From contig CASFFX010000004.1 in the NCBI GenBank assembly GCA_949294085.1, positions 62,001 to 126,000 on the forward strand: DNA of 64,000 bases, in the 5' to 3' direction. The notes under the pieces were generated by a model that saw only the letters and a list, made by a program, of their open reading frames with translations, searched no databases and was not told the origin of the DNA. Positions 43,771 through 54,974 of this stretch are shown here, piece after piece. The DNA comes from an uncultured bacterium (GTDB lineage Bacteria > Elusimicrobiota > Elusimicrobia > Elusimicrobiales > Elusimicrobiaceae). The translations under genes and the position numbers were made by a program. The first letter of the stretch is position 1, and every line of letters starts with the position of its first letter.

Positions 43771-43796
43771 TTATTAATAATAATTCCTATTAATAA
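43771..43796. repeat. AT-rich inverted repeat in the origin region
   Basis: TTATTAATA (43771-43779) and TATTAATAA (43788-43796), a perfect nine-base inverted repeat with an eight-base spacer. It could be a regulator site near the dfx promoter or part of the unwinding element. Confidence 0.6.
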
Positions 43797-43886
43797 AGTA
43801 TAGCAAACTTCCCCCTTGCTAAGATAGTCTATTATAAAAGTGTCTTTTATCCTGCACAAGCTTAAAAAATAACTAGTTTTACCAGC

Positions 43887-43895
43887 TGTGGATAA
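43887..43895 (-). promoter_or_regulatory. DnaA box upstream of dnaA
   Basis: TGTGGATAA on plus, that is, a perfect TTATCCACA on minus, inside the AT-rich region. Confidence 0.85.
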
Positions 43896-44037
43896 GTAAA
43901 TCAAAAACCATATTTTTGGTAAAACACCAGTTTTTTTGAAAGTTTATAAAAAAATAAGGGCTAGACAGCTTAAAAATAAAAAAATGTAAAATTACGCATT
44001 TTAACCTATCTAAAAGCGATTTTTACGGTTTGTTTCA

Positions 44038-44066
44038 TTGACCTATCCCCCAATAAGTGGTATCAT
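44038..44066 (+). promoter_or_regulatory. Promoter of dnaA
   Basis: TTGACC, a 17-base spacer, TATCAT; the start near 44073 leaves a leader of about 27 bases before the GTG start codon. Confidence 0.8.
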
Positions 44067-44099
44067 TGTAGTAAATCATCTTTTTATGGCGGCGTTATT

Positions 44100-45467
44100 G
44101 TGGAAAATTTACAAGCTTACCCTCAGTTAGTTCCCGTTTTCCAAGACATAGAAAACATTATAGGAAAAGATACCTACGATATGTGGCTTCGGCCGGCGCA
44201 GTTTGTGTACGAAGGCAATACGCTGACCATTACGCTGCCCAACCAATTTTGGGGTAAAACCATCCGCGAACGCTACGAACACATCATCACAGACGCATTT
44301 TTGAAACATTTGGGAGCGGAAATTTCCGTCGTGTATGCGGTATCGACACAGGAACCGGCGCCCGTCGTCAGTTCTGCGCAGGATGTCGTGCCCGTACACC
44401 CAGTGGCTGCGCCCGTCTTGAAAAAAAATCCCTTTCCGTCGCGCCTAAATTCTTCGTACACCTTTGACAATTTTATTGAATCCCCCTCCAACCGCTTTGC
44501 TTATAAAGCGGCCGAGGCCGTGGTGCACAAACTGGGCAACCGCGAAAATAACCCGCTGGTCATTTATTCCGCCCCGGGATTAGGCAAAACCCACTTGCTC
44601 CATGCGATTGGAAACCAAATTTTGAAAGAAAATCCCAATGCCAAAGTGCTGTATATGTCCGGCGAAGAATTCGTGAGTGAATACATTGAAGCGCTGCAAA
44701 ATAAATCGTCGGAAAGCTTCCGCAAAAAATACCGTTCGCTGGATTGCTTTTTAATGGACGATATCCAATTTGTAGCCGGTAAATCCGCCAGCGAAATTGA
44801 ATTTTTCTATACCTTTAATGCGCTGTTTGAAAGCCGAAAACAAATTGTACTGTCGTCGGACAGAACCCCCCAGCAGCTGGACTTGGACGAACGCTTGTCC
44901 TCGCGTTTGCTGTCGGGGATTATTGCCGAAGTCAAACGCCCCAATCTGGAAACCCGTATCGCCATTTTGCGCCAAAAGCGCGAATCCATTAATTTTGACA
45001 TCGGCGATGACGTCCTTTCTTTTATTGCCGAAGGCATCCAAACCAACATCCGCGAACTGGAAGGCTCGCTCTTTCGGTTGGTGGCGTACTGCAGCATGCA
45101 CGGGGTAACCCCCACCATTGCCATCGCCAAAGAATTACTGGCCGATATTTTGACCAACGAAAACGATTTGTCCATTAACGTCAATTCCATTAAAAAAATC
45201 GTCGGCAAACATTTTAATATTAAAATGGAAGATTTTAACGCCAAACGCAAAACGCAATCTATTGCGTGGCCGCGGCAGATTGCCATGTTTTTAACGACGG
45301 AACTGACGGATTTGTCTTTGCCTGAAATCGGCCGGGAATTCAACCGTGATCACAGCACCGTCGTACACGCGCGCGACGTGGTAAAGGAAAAAGTGGAAAC
45401 GGATCCGTTCTTTGCGGCCGAAATCAACCAAATTATTTTGGATATTAAGGCTGTGGATAAAAAATAA
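44100..45467 (+). CDS. dnaA: Replication initiator DnaA
   Basis: Encodes 455 residues from a GTG start ([16 protein letters not shown]). Domain I is residues 1-80, a Pro/Val linker lies at about 85-115, and domain III AAA+ begins [20 protein letters not shown]. The Walker A is SAPGLGKTH at 157-165, where the usual first glycine is serine. [20 protein letters not shown] is Walker [20 protein letters not shown] the sensor/arginine-finger region, and [20 protein letters not shown] the domain IV box-binding signature. It opens the origin. It is followed by dnaN in the normal order, and DnaA boxes lie on both sides. Confidence 0.97.
   Translation: MENLQAYPQLVPVFQDIENIIGKDTYDMWLRPAQFVYEGNTLTITLPNQFWGKTIRERYEHIITDAFLKHLGAEISVVYAVSTQEPAPVVSSAQDVVPVHPVAAPVLKKNPFPSRLNSSYTFDNFIESPSNRFAYKAAEAVVHKLGNRENNPLVIYSAPGLGKTHLLHAIGNQILKENPNAKVLYMSGEEFVSEYIEALQNKSSESFRKKYRSLDCFLMDDIQFVAGKSASEIEFFYTFNALFESRKQIVLSSDRTPQQLDLDERLSSRLLSGIIAEVKRPNLETRIAILRQKRESINFDIGDDVLSFIAEGIQTNIRELEGSLFRLVAYCSMHGVTPTIAIAKELLADILTNENDLSINVNSIKKIVGKHFNIKMEDFNAKRKTQSIAWPRQIAMFLTTELTDLSLPEIGREFNRDHSTVVHARDVVKEKVETDPFFAAEINQIILDIKAVDKK
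45452..45460 (-). promoter_or_regulatory. DnaA box overlapping the end of dnaA
   Basis: TGTGGATAA on plus (perfect TTATCCACA on minus), inside the last codons of dnaA. Confidence 0.85.
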
Positions 45468-45472
45468 AAAAC

Positions 45473-45602
45473 GGTGGATAACCCGTTTATAAAACAAAAA
45501 AACGAAGGACAAAATTTTTTGCGGTGGAAAATGTGGACAAAAAAAGTTGTTTATGCACAAACCCCGGTTTTGAACTGTATTGGGAAACAAACATTATCCA
45601 CA
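45473..45602. promoter_or_regulatory. DnaA box cluster between dnaA and dnaN
   Basis: In 130 bases: a perfect TTATCCACA at 45594-45602, and three one-mismatch boxes, GGTGGATAA (45473-45481), TGTGGACAA (45532-45540) and TTATGCACA (45551-45559). Orientations are mixed. The cluster with its A/T-rich spacers looks like a second origin element. Confidence 0.78.
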
Positions 45603-45635
45603 CAATAAACAGGACATATAAATAGGGATTAAGAT

Positions 45636-46745
45636 ATGAAAATAAATATTACTAAAGCCACTCTTTTGGAAGGCATACAGATTGTTTCCGCGGGCGTATC
45701 GTCCCGCACCACGCTTCCGATTTTGCATAACTTTTTGATGGAAGCGCAGGGCAGTAAAATTAAACTGGTCCGCACCGATATGGAAATGGCCACCGTCCAC
45801 TACGTCAACGCCGAAGTGGAAGAAGAAGGCAGTATGACGGTGCCGATCAAAGAATTTTCCGATATCATCAAAAACCTTCCCGACGATAAAGAAATCAATC
45901 TTTTCAGCGACGAAAACAACAAATTTCATATCAAATCCGGCAAAAGCAAATTTTGGGTGATTGGAACGCCCAAAACGGAATATCCGCCCATTCCCGAAGT
46001 GGAACGGGCCAACAGCGTGTCGTTGGATCCGCTGTTATTGCAGCAGATGATTGAAAAAACGGCATTTTCCGCTTCCACGCAGGAAACCCGCTACATTTTG
46101 AACGGGTTATTGTGGAATAACACCGCCGATAAATTTGAAATTGTGGCGACCGACGGCGGCCGCTTGGCCGTGGCCACCCACGAAGCGCTCCCCGGCAGCA
46201 AAGAATTCAAAATTATTATCCCGACCAAGGTGCTGACGGAGCTTTGCCGCTATATTACCATTGCCAAACCCGGCAAAGACAGCAAAATTGAAGTGAACGT
46301 GGCGTCCAATCAAGTGAGCTTTATGATGAACGAAACGACGTTCATTTCCCGCTTGATTGAAGGCAACTTTCCCAATTACAATCAAGTAATCCCCACCAAA
46401 AAGAATATTGGGTTTGAAGTGTTTGCCAAAGAATTATTGGCTTCCACCCGCCGGGCGGCGTTGTGCGCCGGGGAATTTGGCAGCGTGGTAAAATACAAAC
46501 TGGAAAACAACGCGCTGACGGTGTCGTCCAATTCGCAGAATATGGACTTTACCGACGAACTGCCGGTGGAATACACGCAGGAAGCGTTTGACGTGGCTTT
46601 CAACCCGCAGTACATTATTGACGTGTTGAAAAACATCGCGGCGGAAAAAGTATCTTTTTCGTTTATTAATGCCTCGCAGCCGGTGCTGATTGAACCGGTG
46701 GGCGATGCGACGTTTAAGTACGTCATTATGCCGGTGAGAGCGTAA
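45636..46745 (+). CDS. dnaN: DNA polymerase III beta subunit (sliding clamp)
   Basis: Encodes 369 residues, the normal length. Three similar domains of about 120 residues are seen. MKINITKATLLEGIQIVSAGVS is the usual start; FSASTQETRYILNGLLW and the later NPQYIIDVLKNIAAEKVSFSFI belong to domains two and three, and the C-terminus FKYVIMPVRA contains the MPxR-type protein-binding end. It clamps polymerase III to DNA. It lies after dnaA and its stop overlaps the dciA start by one base. Confidence 0.97.
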   Translation: MKINITKATLLEGIQIVSAGVSSRTTLPILHNFLMEAQGSKIKLVRTDMEMATVHYVNAEVEEEGSMTVPIKEFSDIIKNLPDDKEINLFSDENNKFHIKSGKSKFWVIGTPKTEYPPIPEVERANSVSLDPLLLQQMIEKTAFSASTQETRYILNGLLWNNTADKFEIVATDGGRLAVATHEALPGSKEFKIIIPTKVLTELCRYITIAKPGKDSKIEVNVASNQVSFMMNETTFISRLIEGNFPNYNQVIPTKKNIGFEVFAKELLASTRRAALCAGEFGSVVKYKLENNALTVSSNSQNMDFTDELPVEYTQEAFDVAFNPQYIIDVLKNIAAEKVSFSFINASQPVLIEPVGDATFKYVIMPVRA

Positions 46746-47041
46746 TGAAATTTGGTCAAAACCCCCAAAAACAATGGCGCTCCAGCCATGAGTTGGATTC
46801 TATGCGCAACCCGCTGGCGCGCCGTTTGAACCGGTTGATGATTTTGGACCACGTATGGAAGCAGTTAGTGGGCAATAAAGGCCGGTTTTGGGTGTTAAAG
46901 GCCGTAAAAGACGATACGCTCTACGTACAGGTAAAAGTGTCGGTGGCGAAAAACGAGTTGATTGCCAAACGCCAGCAGTTAATGGCGGAACTGAACAAGC
47001 ATTTTCAAACCCCGTGGATTCGCCATATAGACATTTGTTAA
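46745..47041 (+). CDS. dciA: DciA-like helicase loader (DUF721)
   Basis: Encodes 98 residues. The core (LNRLMILDHVWKQLVGNKGR then LKAVKDDTLYVQVKVSVAKNELIAKRQQL-type strand-helix) is the DUF721/DciA pattern, with W-K-x-x-V-G at its centre. DciA is the ancestral loader of the replicative helicase DnaB in bacteria without DnaC or DnaI. Its position between dnaN and gyrB, overlapping dnaN by one base, fits a replication-initiation role. I see no other helicase loader in the window. Confidence 0.8.
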   Translation: MKFGQNPQKQWRSSHELDSMRNPLARRLNRLMILDHVWKQLVGNKGRFWVLKAVKDDTLYVQVKVSVAKNELIAKRQQLMAELNKHFQTPWIRHIDIC

Positions 47042-49549
<2,508 letters not shown>

Positions 49550-49552
49550 TTT

Positions 49553-49583
49553 TTTCCGGGCGGAGAAAAGCTCCGTCCGGAAA
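49553..49583 (+). other. Hairpin between gyrB and gyrA
   Basis: TTTCCGGGCGGAG against CTCCGTCCGGAAA (one G-U pair) with a five-base loop. There is no T run after it, so it is not an ordinary terminator; it could be an RNA processing or stabilising element between the two genes. Confidence 0.55.
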
Positions 49584-49614
49584 TACGATTTATCCGTAAC
49601 AGGAGATATTTTTA

Positions 49615-52131
49615 ATGAGCGAAGAAACGAACAATCAGCCGCAAGCCCAAAATACCAATGTGGACTTGTTTGGCAACATCCAACAGCGCGACATCGCGGG
49701 GGAAATGCGCTCCTACTATATTGACTACGCGATGAGCGTTATCGTCGGGCGCGCCCTGCCCGATGTGCGCGACGGCCTCAAGCCCGTACACCGCCGCGTG
49801 TTGTATTCCATGAACGAAATGGGCCTGAAATACAACAAACCCTATAAAAAATCCGCCCGTGTGGTGGGGGACGTGCTGGGTAAATATCACCCGCACGGCG
49901 ATACGGCCGTTTATGATACGCTGGTGCGCATGGTGCAGGACTTTTCCTTGCGCAAACCGTTGATTGACGGACAGGGAAACTTCGGTTCTATTGACGGAGA
50001 CTCCGCCGCCGCCATGCGTTATACCGAGTGCCGCCTGCAGCGCATTTCCGAAGAAATGCTGGGCGATTTGGACAAAGACACCGTCAAAATGATTCCCAAC
50101 TACGACGGTTCGCTGATGGAACCTTCCGTGCTGCCGGCCAAACTGCCGGCGCTGTTGGTCAACGGTTCCTCGGGTATCGCCGTCGGTATGGCGACCAATA
50201 TTCCCACCCACAACTTAGGTGAAGTGTGCGACGGTATTATTGCCTATATTCACAACCCGGATATTTCCACCAAAGAGATGATGAAAATCATCAAAGGGCC
50301 GGATTTCCCGACGGGGGCCATTATCCGCGGCACGAAAGGAATTTACGAATATTTTGAAACGGGCCACGGCAGCGTCAAAGTGCAGGCCACGACGGAAATT
50401 GAACAGCGCAAGAACGGACGGGAAGCCATTATCGTAACGGCTATTCCGTATCAAGTGAACAAAACGGCGTTGATTGAAAGCATTGTGGCGTTGGTGCGCG
50501 ACAAAAAAGTAACCGATATCTCCGATATTCGCGACGAGTCGGACCGGCGCGGCATGCGGCTGGTCATTGAAGTTAAACGCGACGGCAATGCCCAGGTGGT
50601 GCTCAATCATCTGTTCAAACACACGCAGCTGCAAACGTCCTTCCCGGTCAATATGTTGGCCATTGTGGACGGGCGGCCGCGCGTGCTGTCGCTGAAAGAA
50701 GTGATGAAGGCGTATGTAAAACACCGCCAGGAAATCATCACCAACCGGACGAAATTTGACTTGAACAAAGCCCAAAAACGCGAACACGTGCTCAACGGGT
50801 TGCTGGTGGCTATTGCCAATATGGACGAAGTGGTGGCCATTATCCGCAAAGCCAAGGACCCGACGGAAGCCAAATTCACGTTGATGGCGCGCTTCACGCT
50901 TTCGGAAGTGCAGGCCCAGGCCATTTTGGACATGCGGTTGCACCAGCTGACGCAGCTGTCCGCCTTGGCGATTGAAAACGAACGCAAAGATTTGCTCAAA
51001 TTGATTGCCGATTTGCAGGAGATTTTGGGCAATCCGCAGAAAATTTTGGACATCATCGTCGAAGAACTCCAGGAGCTCAAAAAGGACTATGGCGATCCGC
51101 GCCGCACCCAAATCGGCCCGGATATGACGGACTTCTCTATGGAAGATTTGATTGAAAAAGAAGACGTCGTCATCACCATTTCCAACGACGGCTACGCCAA
51201 GCGCATCCCGCTCTCTACGTACAAGAGCCAGAACCGCGGCGGCAAGGGCATCATCGGCAGCAAGACGAAGGAAGAAGACTTTATGGAACATCTCTTCATC
51301 ACGTCGTCGCACGCTACGATTTTGATGTTCACCAACCGCGGCCGCGTGTTTGCGCTGCGCGCGTTTGAAATTCCGGAAGGCAACCGCCTCTCCAAAGGCA
51401 AGGCGATTGTGAACCTGCTGCAGCTGACGGGCGAAGAAAAAGTAACCTCCGCCGTAGCGATTGAGGAATTTAACCCCAAACATTGCGAAAATACGTACCT
51501 GACGATGTGCACGCGCTTTGGCAGCATTAAACGCGTGGAACTGAGCGAATTTGCCAATATTCGCCGCACGGGCATTATTGCCATCGGGTTGGAAGAAGGC
51601 GACGTGCTGGTGGGCGTACAAACCACGCACGGCAAGTCCGACATTATCGTGGCGACCAAGAACGGCAAATCGATTCGCTTTGATGAAAACCAGGTGCGCT
51701 GCATGGGCCGCCCGGCCAAAGGCGTGCGCGCCATTAATTTGGCGCAGGGCGACGTGGTAGTCGGCATGGAACAGGCGCCGAACGATGAACCGCAGCCCGA
51801 TGTGCTGTCCGTCTGCGAAAACGGCTTTGGCAAACGCACGGAGTTTAGCGAATACAAACGCCAGAACCGCGGCGGTATGGGGGTGATTACCATCAAAACC
51901 AGCGCGCGCAACGGTTCGGTCGTGGGCATTAAATTGGTGGACGAAAACAAAGACTTGATGATCGTTACCGAAAAGGGGATGACCATCCGCGTCCGCTGTG
52001 CCGATATCCGCTCCGTCAGCCGCAACGCCCAAGGCGTTACGTTGGCCAAGCTGGAACCCGGCGACAAAATTGCCCGTATTGCGCCCGTCGTGAAAGACGA
52101 AGAAGAGGCGCACGAAGAAACGGATAAATAA
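49615..52131 (+). CDS. gyrA: DNA gyrase subunit A
   Basis: Encodes 838 residues. The start [20 protein letters not shown] and [20 protein letters not shown] are typical, with catalytic Tyr136 in [10 protein letters not shown]. At the quinolone-contact position equal to E. coli Ser83 there is Thr97, and Asp101 corresponds to Asp87. The C-terminal wrapping domain has a GyrA-box-like QNRGGKG near residue 543 and a second QNRGGMG near 756. The acidic tail ends [12 protein letters not shown]. With GyrB it supercoils DNA. It follows gyrB by 65 bases with a hairpin between. Confidence 0.97.
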   Translation: MSEETNNQPQAQNTNVDLFGNIQQRDIAGEMRSYYIDYAMSVIVGRALPDVRDGLKPVHRRVLYSMNEMGLKYNKPYKKSARVVGDVLGKYHPHGDTAVYDTLVRMVQDFSLRKPLIDGQGNFGSIDGDSAAAMRYTECRLQRISEEMLGDLDKDTVKMIPNYDGSLMEPSVLPAKLPALLVNGSSGIAVGMATNIPTHNLGEVCDGIIAYIHNPDISTKEMMKIIKGPDFPTGAIIRGTKGIYEYFETGHGSVKVQATTEIEQRKNGREAIIVTAIPYQVNKTALIESIVALVRDKKVTDISDIRDESDRRGMRLVIEVKRDGNAQVVLNHLFKHTQLQTSFPVNMLAIVDGRPRVLSLKEVMKAYVKHRQEIITNRTKFDLNKAQKREHVLNGLLVAIANMDEVVAIIRKAKDPTEAKFTLMARFTLSEVQAQAILDMRLHQLTQLSALAIENERKDLLKLIADLQEILGNPQKILDIIVEELQELKKDYGDPRRTQIGPDMTDFSMEDLIEKEDVVITISNDGYAKRIPLSTYKSQNRGGKGIIGSKTKEEDFMEHLFITSSHATILMFTNRGRVFALRAFEIPEGNRLSKGKAIVNLLQLTGEEKVTSAVAIEEFNPKHCENTYLTMCTRFGSIKRVELSEFANIRRTGIIAIGLEEGDVLVGVQTTHGKSDIIVATKNGKSIRFDENQVRCMGRPAKGVRAINLAQGDVVVGMEQAPNDEPQPDVLSVCENGFGKRTEFSEYKRQNRGGMGVITIKTSARNGSVVGIKLVDENKDLMIVTEKGMTIRVRCADIRSVSRNAQGVTLAKLEPGDKIARIAPVVKDEEEAHEETDK

Positions 52132-52151
52132 CCGGTTCTTCCGATGTTTTT

Positions 52152-52190
52152 CATCCGCTCCCTGCCGTGTTGGCGGGGGGCGGATTTTTG
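52152..52190 (+). terminator. Terminator after gyrA
   Basis: A GC-rich stem (ATCCGCTCCCTGCC against GGCGGGGGGCGGAT, imperfect) ending in TTTTTG on the plus strand. Confidence 0.78.
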
Positions 52191-52207
52191 TGGGTATTTA
52201 AGCGCGG

Positions 52208-52221
52208 TTACCGCTCGGTAA
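52208..52221. promoter_or_regulatory. Palindrome upstream of the GH13 promoter (operator A)
   Basis: TTACCG-CT-CGGTAA, a perfect inverted repeat seven bases before the -35 box. The same 14 bases recur at 53888-53901. The look is TetR-family-like, but no such gene is in the window. Confidence 0.65.
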
Positions 52222-52228
52222 AAAAAGG

Positions 52229-52257
52229 TTTACAACCGCCCCAGAAAGTGCTATAAA
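52229..52257 (+). promoter_or_regulatory. Promoter of the GH13 gene
   Basis: TTTACA, a 17-base spacer and TATAAA; the start near 52264 gives a leader of about 14 bases containing GGGG. Confidence 0.78.
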
Positions 52258-52277
52258 AAAGATAGGGGAAATCTGTT

Positions 52278-53741
52278 ATGAGGACAAATCCGCATATTTT
52301 AGAAATTAATACGCGTTCCTGGCTTAAGCGCCTGGAAGCGCGGTATGGCCGCCCGATGACGTTGGCGGACGTCCCGGATGAATATTGGCAGCGGGCCAAA
52401 GACACCGGGTTTGACGCGATTTGGCTGATGGGGGTATGGAAAATCAGCCCGACCGCGGAGAAGATTGCGCGCGAAAATAAGGAAATTCAAGACCAAATCC
52501 GCGCCATTAAACCGGACTTTAAGCCCGAGGACATTACCGCCTCGCCTTATGCCGTGTATGAATACAACGTGGACGCTTCGCTGGGCGGCAATGCGGCGCT
52601 GGCGGCGGTGCGTGCCAAGTTAAATGCCTTGGGCATTGAACTGTTGTTGGATTTTGTGGGAAACCATACCGCCATTGACAGCCCCACCGTTACCTCTAAC
52701 CCCGATTTGTACATCAATACCGGTACCCAAGAACCTCATACACACAAAGATTGGTTTTTCAAAAACGCGAACGGCGTGTACATTGCCCACGGGCGGGACC
52801 CGTATTTCGCCCCGTGGACGGATACGGCCCAGCTGAATTATTTCAACCCCAAAACGCGCGAATTTATGCTGGCCAACCTGCTGCACGTGGCCGATATGTG
52901 CGACGGCGTGCGCTGTGATATGGCCATGCTGACGCTGAACAAAGTACACCGCGATACGTGGTGGGAATTTATCGGCGGGAATCTGCCGCAGGAAGAGTTT
53001 TGGCACCAAGCCTTGACGGCCGTGCACGAAAAACACCCCGAATTTATTTTCATCGCCGAAGTGTACTGGGGCCTGGAGTGGGACATCCAGGAAATGGGCT
53101 TTGACTACACGTACGACAAAATTTTGTACGACCGGCTGCGCTTTTCCAATCCGGAAAACATCCGCGGGCACCTGGGCGCCGAACACTTGTTCCAGATGCG
53201 CTCCATCCGCTTTACGGCCAATCACGACGAAGAGGAAAGCCTCAAAGCATTTGGAAAGGAAAAATCCCTCGCGGCCAGCACGATCATCGCCACGCTGCCC
53301 GGTGCGCGCATGTTCCATTTGTTCCAGCTGTTGGGCCGTCCGGCGCGCATGCCTATCCAGTATATTAAAGACGACTTCCAGGAAAACAAAGAAGTGCTGG
53401 ATTATTACGTCAAACTGTTGCATATCGCGTCCGACCCGGCGTTTCACGGGGGGCAATGGTCCCTGCGGGACGTGGCCTGTGCCGGCATGGGGGATGACTC
53501 CAACCGCAATATTTTGGCGTGGCAGTGGAAACAGCGCAACACGGGCAAGTTGATTGCCATCAATTACAGCGGAGCTCCGGCCCGGGGGCGCTTGTCCTTA
53601 AAGGGCGTGTACGGCCCGGGCAGCCAAATTACCGAAGAATTGACCGGCGAAAAAATAGTCGTTACGCCGGAAATGCTTTCGCAGGGCTACGAGCTGAACT
53701 TAAAGCCGTACGAAAGTAAAATATTTACGTACACCGTCTAA
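52278..53741 (+). CDS. GH13 family glycosidase (alpha-amylase-like)
   Basis: Encodes 487 residues with no signal peptide, so it is probably cytoplasmic. GH13 landmarks: LDFVGNHTAIDSPTV (region I), DGVRCDMAMLTLNKVH (the nucleophile aspartate), FIFIAEVYWGLEWDIQEM (acid/base glutamate) and MRSIRFTANHDEEESLKAF (the third aspartate). KDTGFDAIWLMGVWKISPTA fits the early barrel. The C-terminal beta domain ends LNLKPYESKIFTYTV. It likely acts on stored or imported alpha-glucans; the linkage cannot be told. It is a single-gene unit with its own promoter, palindrome and terminator. Confidence 0.9.
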   Translation: MRTNPHILEINTRSWLKRLEARYGRPMTLADVPDEYWQRAKDTGFDAIWLMGVWKISPTAEKIARENKEIQDQIRAIKPDFKPEDITASPYAVYEYNVDASLGGNAALAAVRAKLNALGIELLLDFVGNHTAIDSPTVTSNPDLYINTGTQEPHTHKDWFFKNANGVYIAHGRDPYFAPWTDTAQLNYFNPKTREFMLANLLHVADMCDGVRCDMAMLTLNKVHRDTWWEFIGGNLPQEEFWHQALTAVHEKHPEFIFIAEVYWGLEWDIQEMGFDYTYDKILYDRLRFSNPENIRGHLGAEHLFQMRSIRFTANHDEEESLKAFGKEKSLAASTIIATLPGARMFHLFQLLGRPARMPIQYIKDDFQENKEVLDYYVKLLHIASDPAFHGGQWSLRDVACAGMGDDSNRNILAWQWKQRNTGKLIAINYSGAPARGRLSLKGVYGPGSQITEELTGEKIVVTPEMLSQGYELNLKPYESKIFTYTV

Positions 53742-53743
53742 CT

Positions 53744-53772
53744 GAAAACCCCGCCGGGTGGCGGGGTTTTTT
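53744..53772 (+). terminator. Terminator after the GH13 gene
   Basis: CCCCGCC-GGGT-GGCGGGG stem (53749-53766) followed by TTTTTT. Confidence 0.92.
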
Positions 53773-53871
53773 ATGGGCCCAAAAAGTGCTCCCCTCTTGC
53801 TCTAGATTTAATACAATAAAAGAAAGGGACTTTTCGTGCGGGAAGCGATAGCTTTTTTGCCGAAAGTTTTT

Positions 53872-53877
53872 TATAAT
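53872..53877 (+). promoter_or_regulatory. Candidate -10 of the ATP synthase operon
   Basis: Perfect TATAAT ten bases before the operator-B palindrome. A convincing -35 is not visible at 16-18 bases. The start would lie near 53884. Confidence 0.5.
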
Positions 53878-53886
53878 ATAAATATA

Positions 53887-53902
53887 TTTACCGCTCGGTA
53901 AA
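53887..53902. promoter_or_regulatory. Palindrome at the ATP synthase promoter (operator B)
   Basis: TTTACCGCTCGGTAAA, a perfect 16-base palindrome containing the same TTACCGCTCGGTAA as operator A, lying about where transcription should start. Such a position suits a repressor. Confidence 0.65.
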
Positions 53903-53918
53903 CAACCGGGGGCAATGT

Positions 53919-54179
53919 ATGGCGTTGGGGCCTTTTACCAAGCAGGACCATTTGGAAATTACGACGTTGGGCATGGAGTTTGCCGTATCCGAAATACTGT
54001 GCGCAGGCGCAGGATATTGGCTGGACCAACGGTGGGGCACGGCCCCTTGGTGTTTGGTAGCGGGCGCCGCGGCGGGTTTTGCGCTGGGGTTGTATCAAAT
54101 CCTGCGGGCGGCCCGACAAATGACGCAGGACAACGCTAAATTCAAAAAGGCAGAAGAAAAGAAAGATGGACGTCGCTGA
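53919..54179 (+). CDS. AtpZ/AtpI-like small membrane protein
   Basis: Encodes 86 residues. Two helices are likely: GMEFAVSEILCAGAGYWL and APWCLVAGAAAGFALGLYQI. The spacing G-x-WLD-x-x-x-GTAPW is typical of AtpZ-like proteins at the head of ATP synthase operons, where they help assembly or, in some species, transport magnesium or calcium. The C-terminal tail is very charged. Its 3' end overlaps atpB by 14 bases. GGGGG precedes the start. Confidence 0.8.
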   Translation: MALGPFTKQDHLEITTLGMEFAVSEILCAGAGYWLDQRWGTAPWCLVAGAAAGFALGLYQILRAARQMTQDNAKFKKAEEKKDGRR

Positions 54180-54927
54180 AATTATTTCTCATCACATTTT
54201 GGACCATGATTGGGGGGTTACCCTGGCCGGATTTCGTGTTCCGGTTACTACACACACCGTCACGCTGATGGCGGTAAGCCTGGTGCTGTTGCTGGGGCTG
54301 TATTGGATTTCGCGGCGGCACCAAAGCCGGGCGGGCCGGCTGCTCACTACGCTGACGGAGGAATACGTTTCGTTTATCCGCGACGGCGTGGTTCTGCCCA
54401 ATATGGGCCCGGAAGGACGCAGCTTCCTGCCGTATTTCTGCACGCTGTTTCTATTTGTGCTGTTCTGCGCGCTGGCGGGGCTGATTCCGAATATGAAAAC
54501 CGCCACCGCCAATATTTCCGTTACTGCCGCCCTGGCCTTGTGTTCGGGCGGGCTTATTTTATATTGCGGCCTTAAATTTCACGGGCCGATTGGCTTTTTG
54601 AAAGGCTTTATTCCGTCCGGCACGCCGGGCTGGCTGGTCCCGCTGATTTTTCCGCTGGAAATTATCAGTATGATTATCAAGGTGTGCGTGCTGGCAATTC
54701 GTTTGTTTGCCAATATGCTTTCGGGGCACATGGTGCTGATTTGTTTGCTGCTCATTATTTTTGTGGTGGGGCAAATGCACATTGCCGCCGGAGCCGGCGC
54801 GCTGCTGCCGGCGATGGGGCTGGAACTTTTTATGACCTGCCTGGAAATTCTGGTGGCGTTTTTACAGGCGTACGTGTTTACGCTGTTAACCAGCATTTTT
54901 GCGGGCTCGGTCATTCATACGCATTAA
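54166..54927 (+). CDS. atpB: ATP synthase F0 subunit a
   Basis: Encodes 253 residues with about five to six helices. The essential arginine is in VLAIRLFANMLSGHMVL near residue 185, and FMTCLEILVAFLQAYVFTLL is the conserved C-terminal pair of helices with Glu and Gln residues for ion flow. The N-terminus MDVAEIISHHILDHDWGV is typical. It forms the ion path against the c-ring. It overlaps the small AtpZ-like gene by 14 bases. Confidence 0.95.
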   Translation: MDVAEIISHHILDHDWGVTLAGFRVPVTTHTVTLMAVSLVLLLGLYWISRRHQSRAGRLLTTLTEEYVSFIRDGVVLPNMGPEGRSFLPYFCTLFLFVLFCALAGLIPNMKTATANISVTAALALCSGGLILYCGLKFHGPIGFLKGFIPSGTPGWLVPLIFPLEIISMIIKVCVLAIRLFANMLSGHMVLICLLLIIFVVGQMHIAAGAGALLPAMGLELFMTCLEILVAFLQAYVFTLLTSIFAGSVIHTH

Positions 54928-54974
54928 TTTGAAAATCTATCAACAGGGCTTCGGCCCAAAAAGGAGAAAAACAT

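Larger units (their letters stand above)
43639..44099. other. AT-rich intergenic region upstream of dnaA (part of oriC)
   Basis: 461 bases between dfx and dnaA. It holds a possible dfx -10 (TATAAT at 43721-43716, minus), the AT inverted repeat at 43771-43796, one perfect DnaA box and the dnaA promoter. The rest is A/T-rich, with several A/T tracts, which suits DNA unwinding. A 90-codon frame on the minus strand is not a convincing gene. Confidence 0.7.

Noticed and set aside
43635-43904. A 90-codon minus-strand frame in the origin region
   Set aside because: It covers the dfx ribosome site, the AT inverted repeat and a DnaA box, has no good start signal and no recognisable sequence.
50215-52113. 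A 632-codon open frame opposite gyrA
   Set aside because: Antisense shadow with no domain; gyrA is fully supported.
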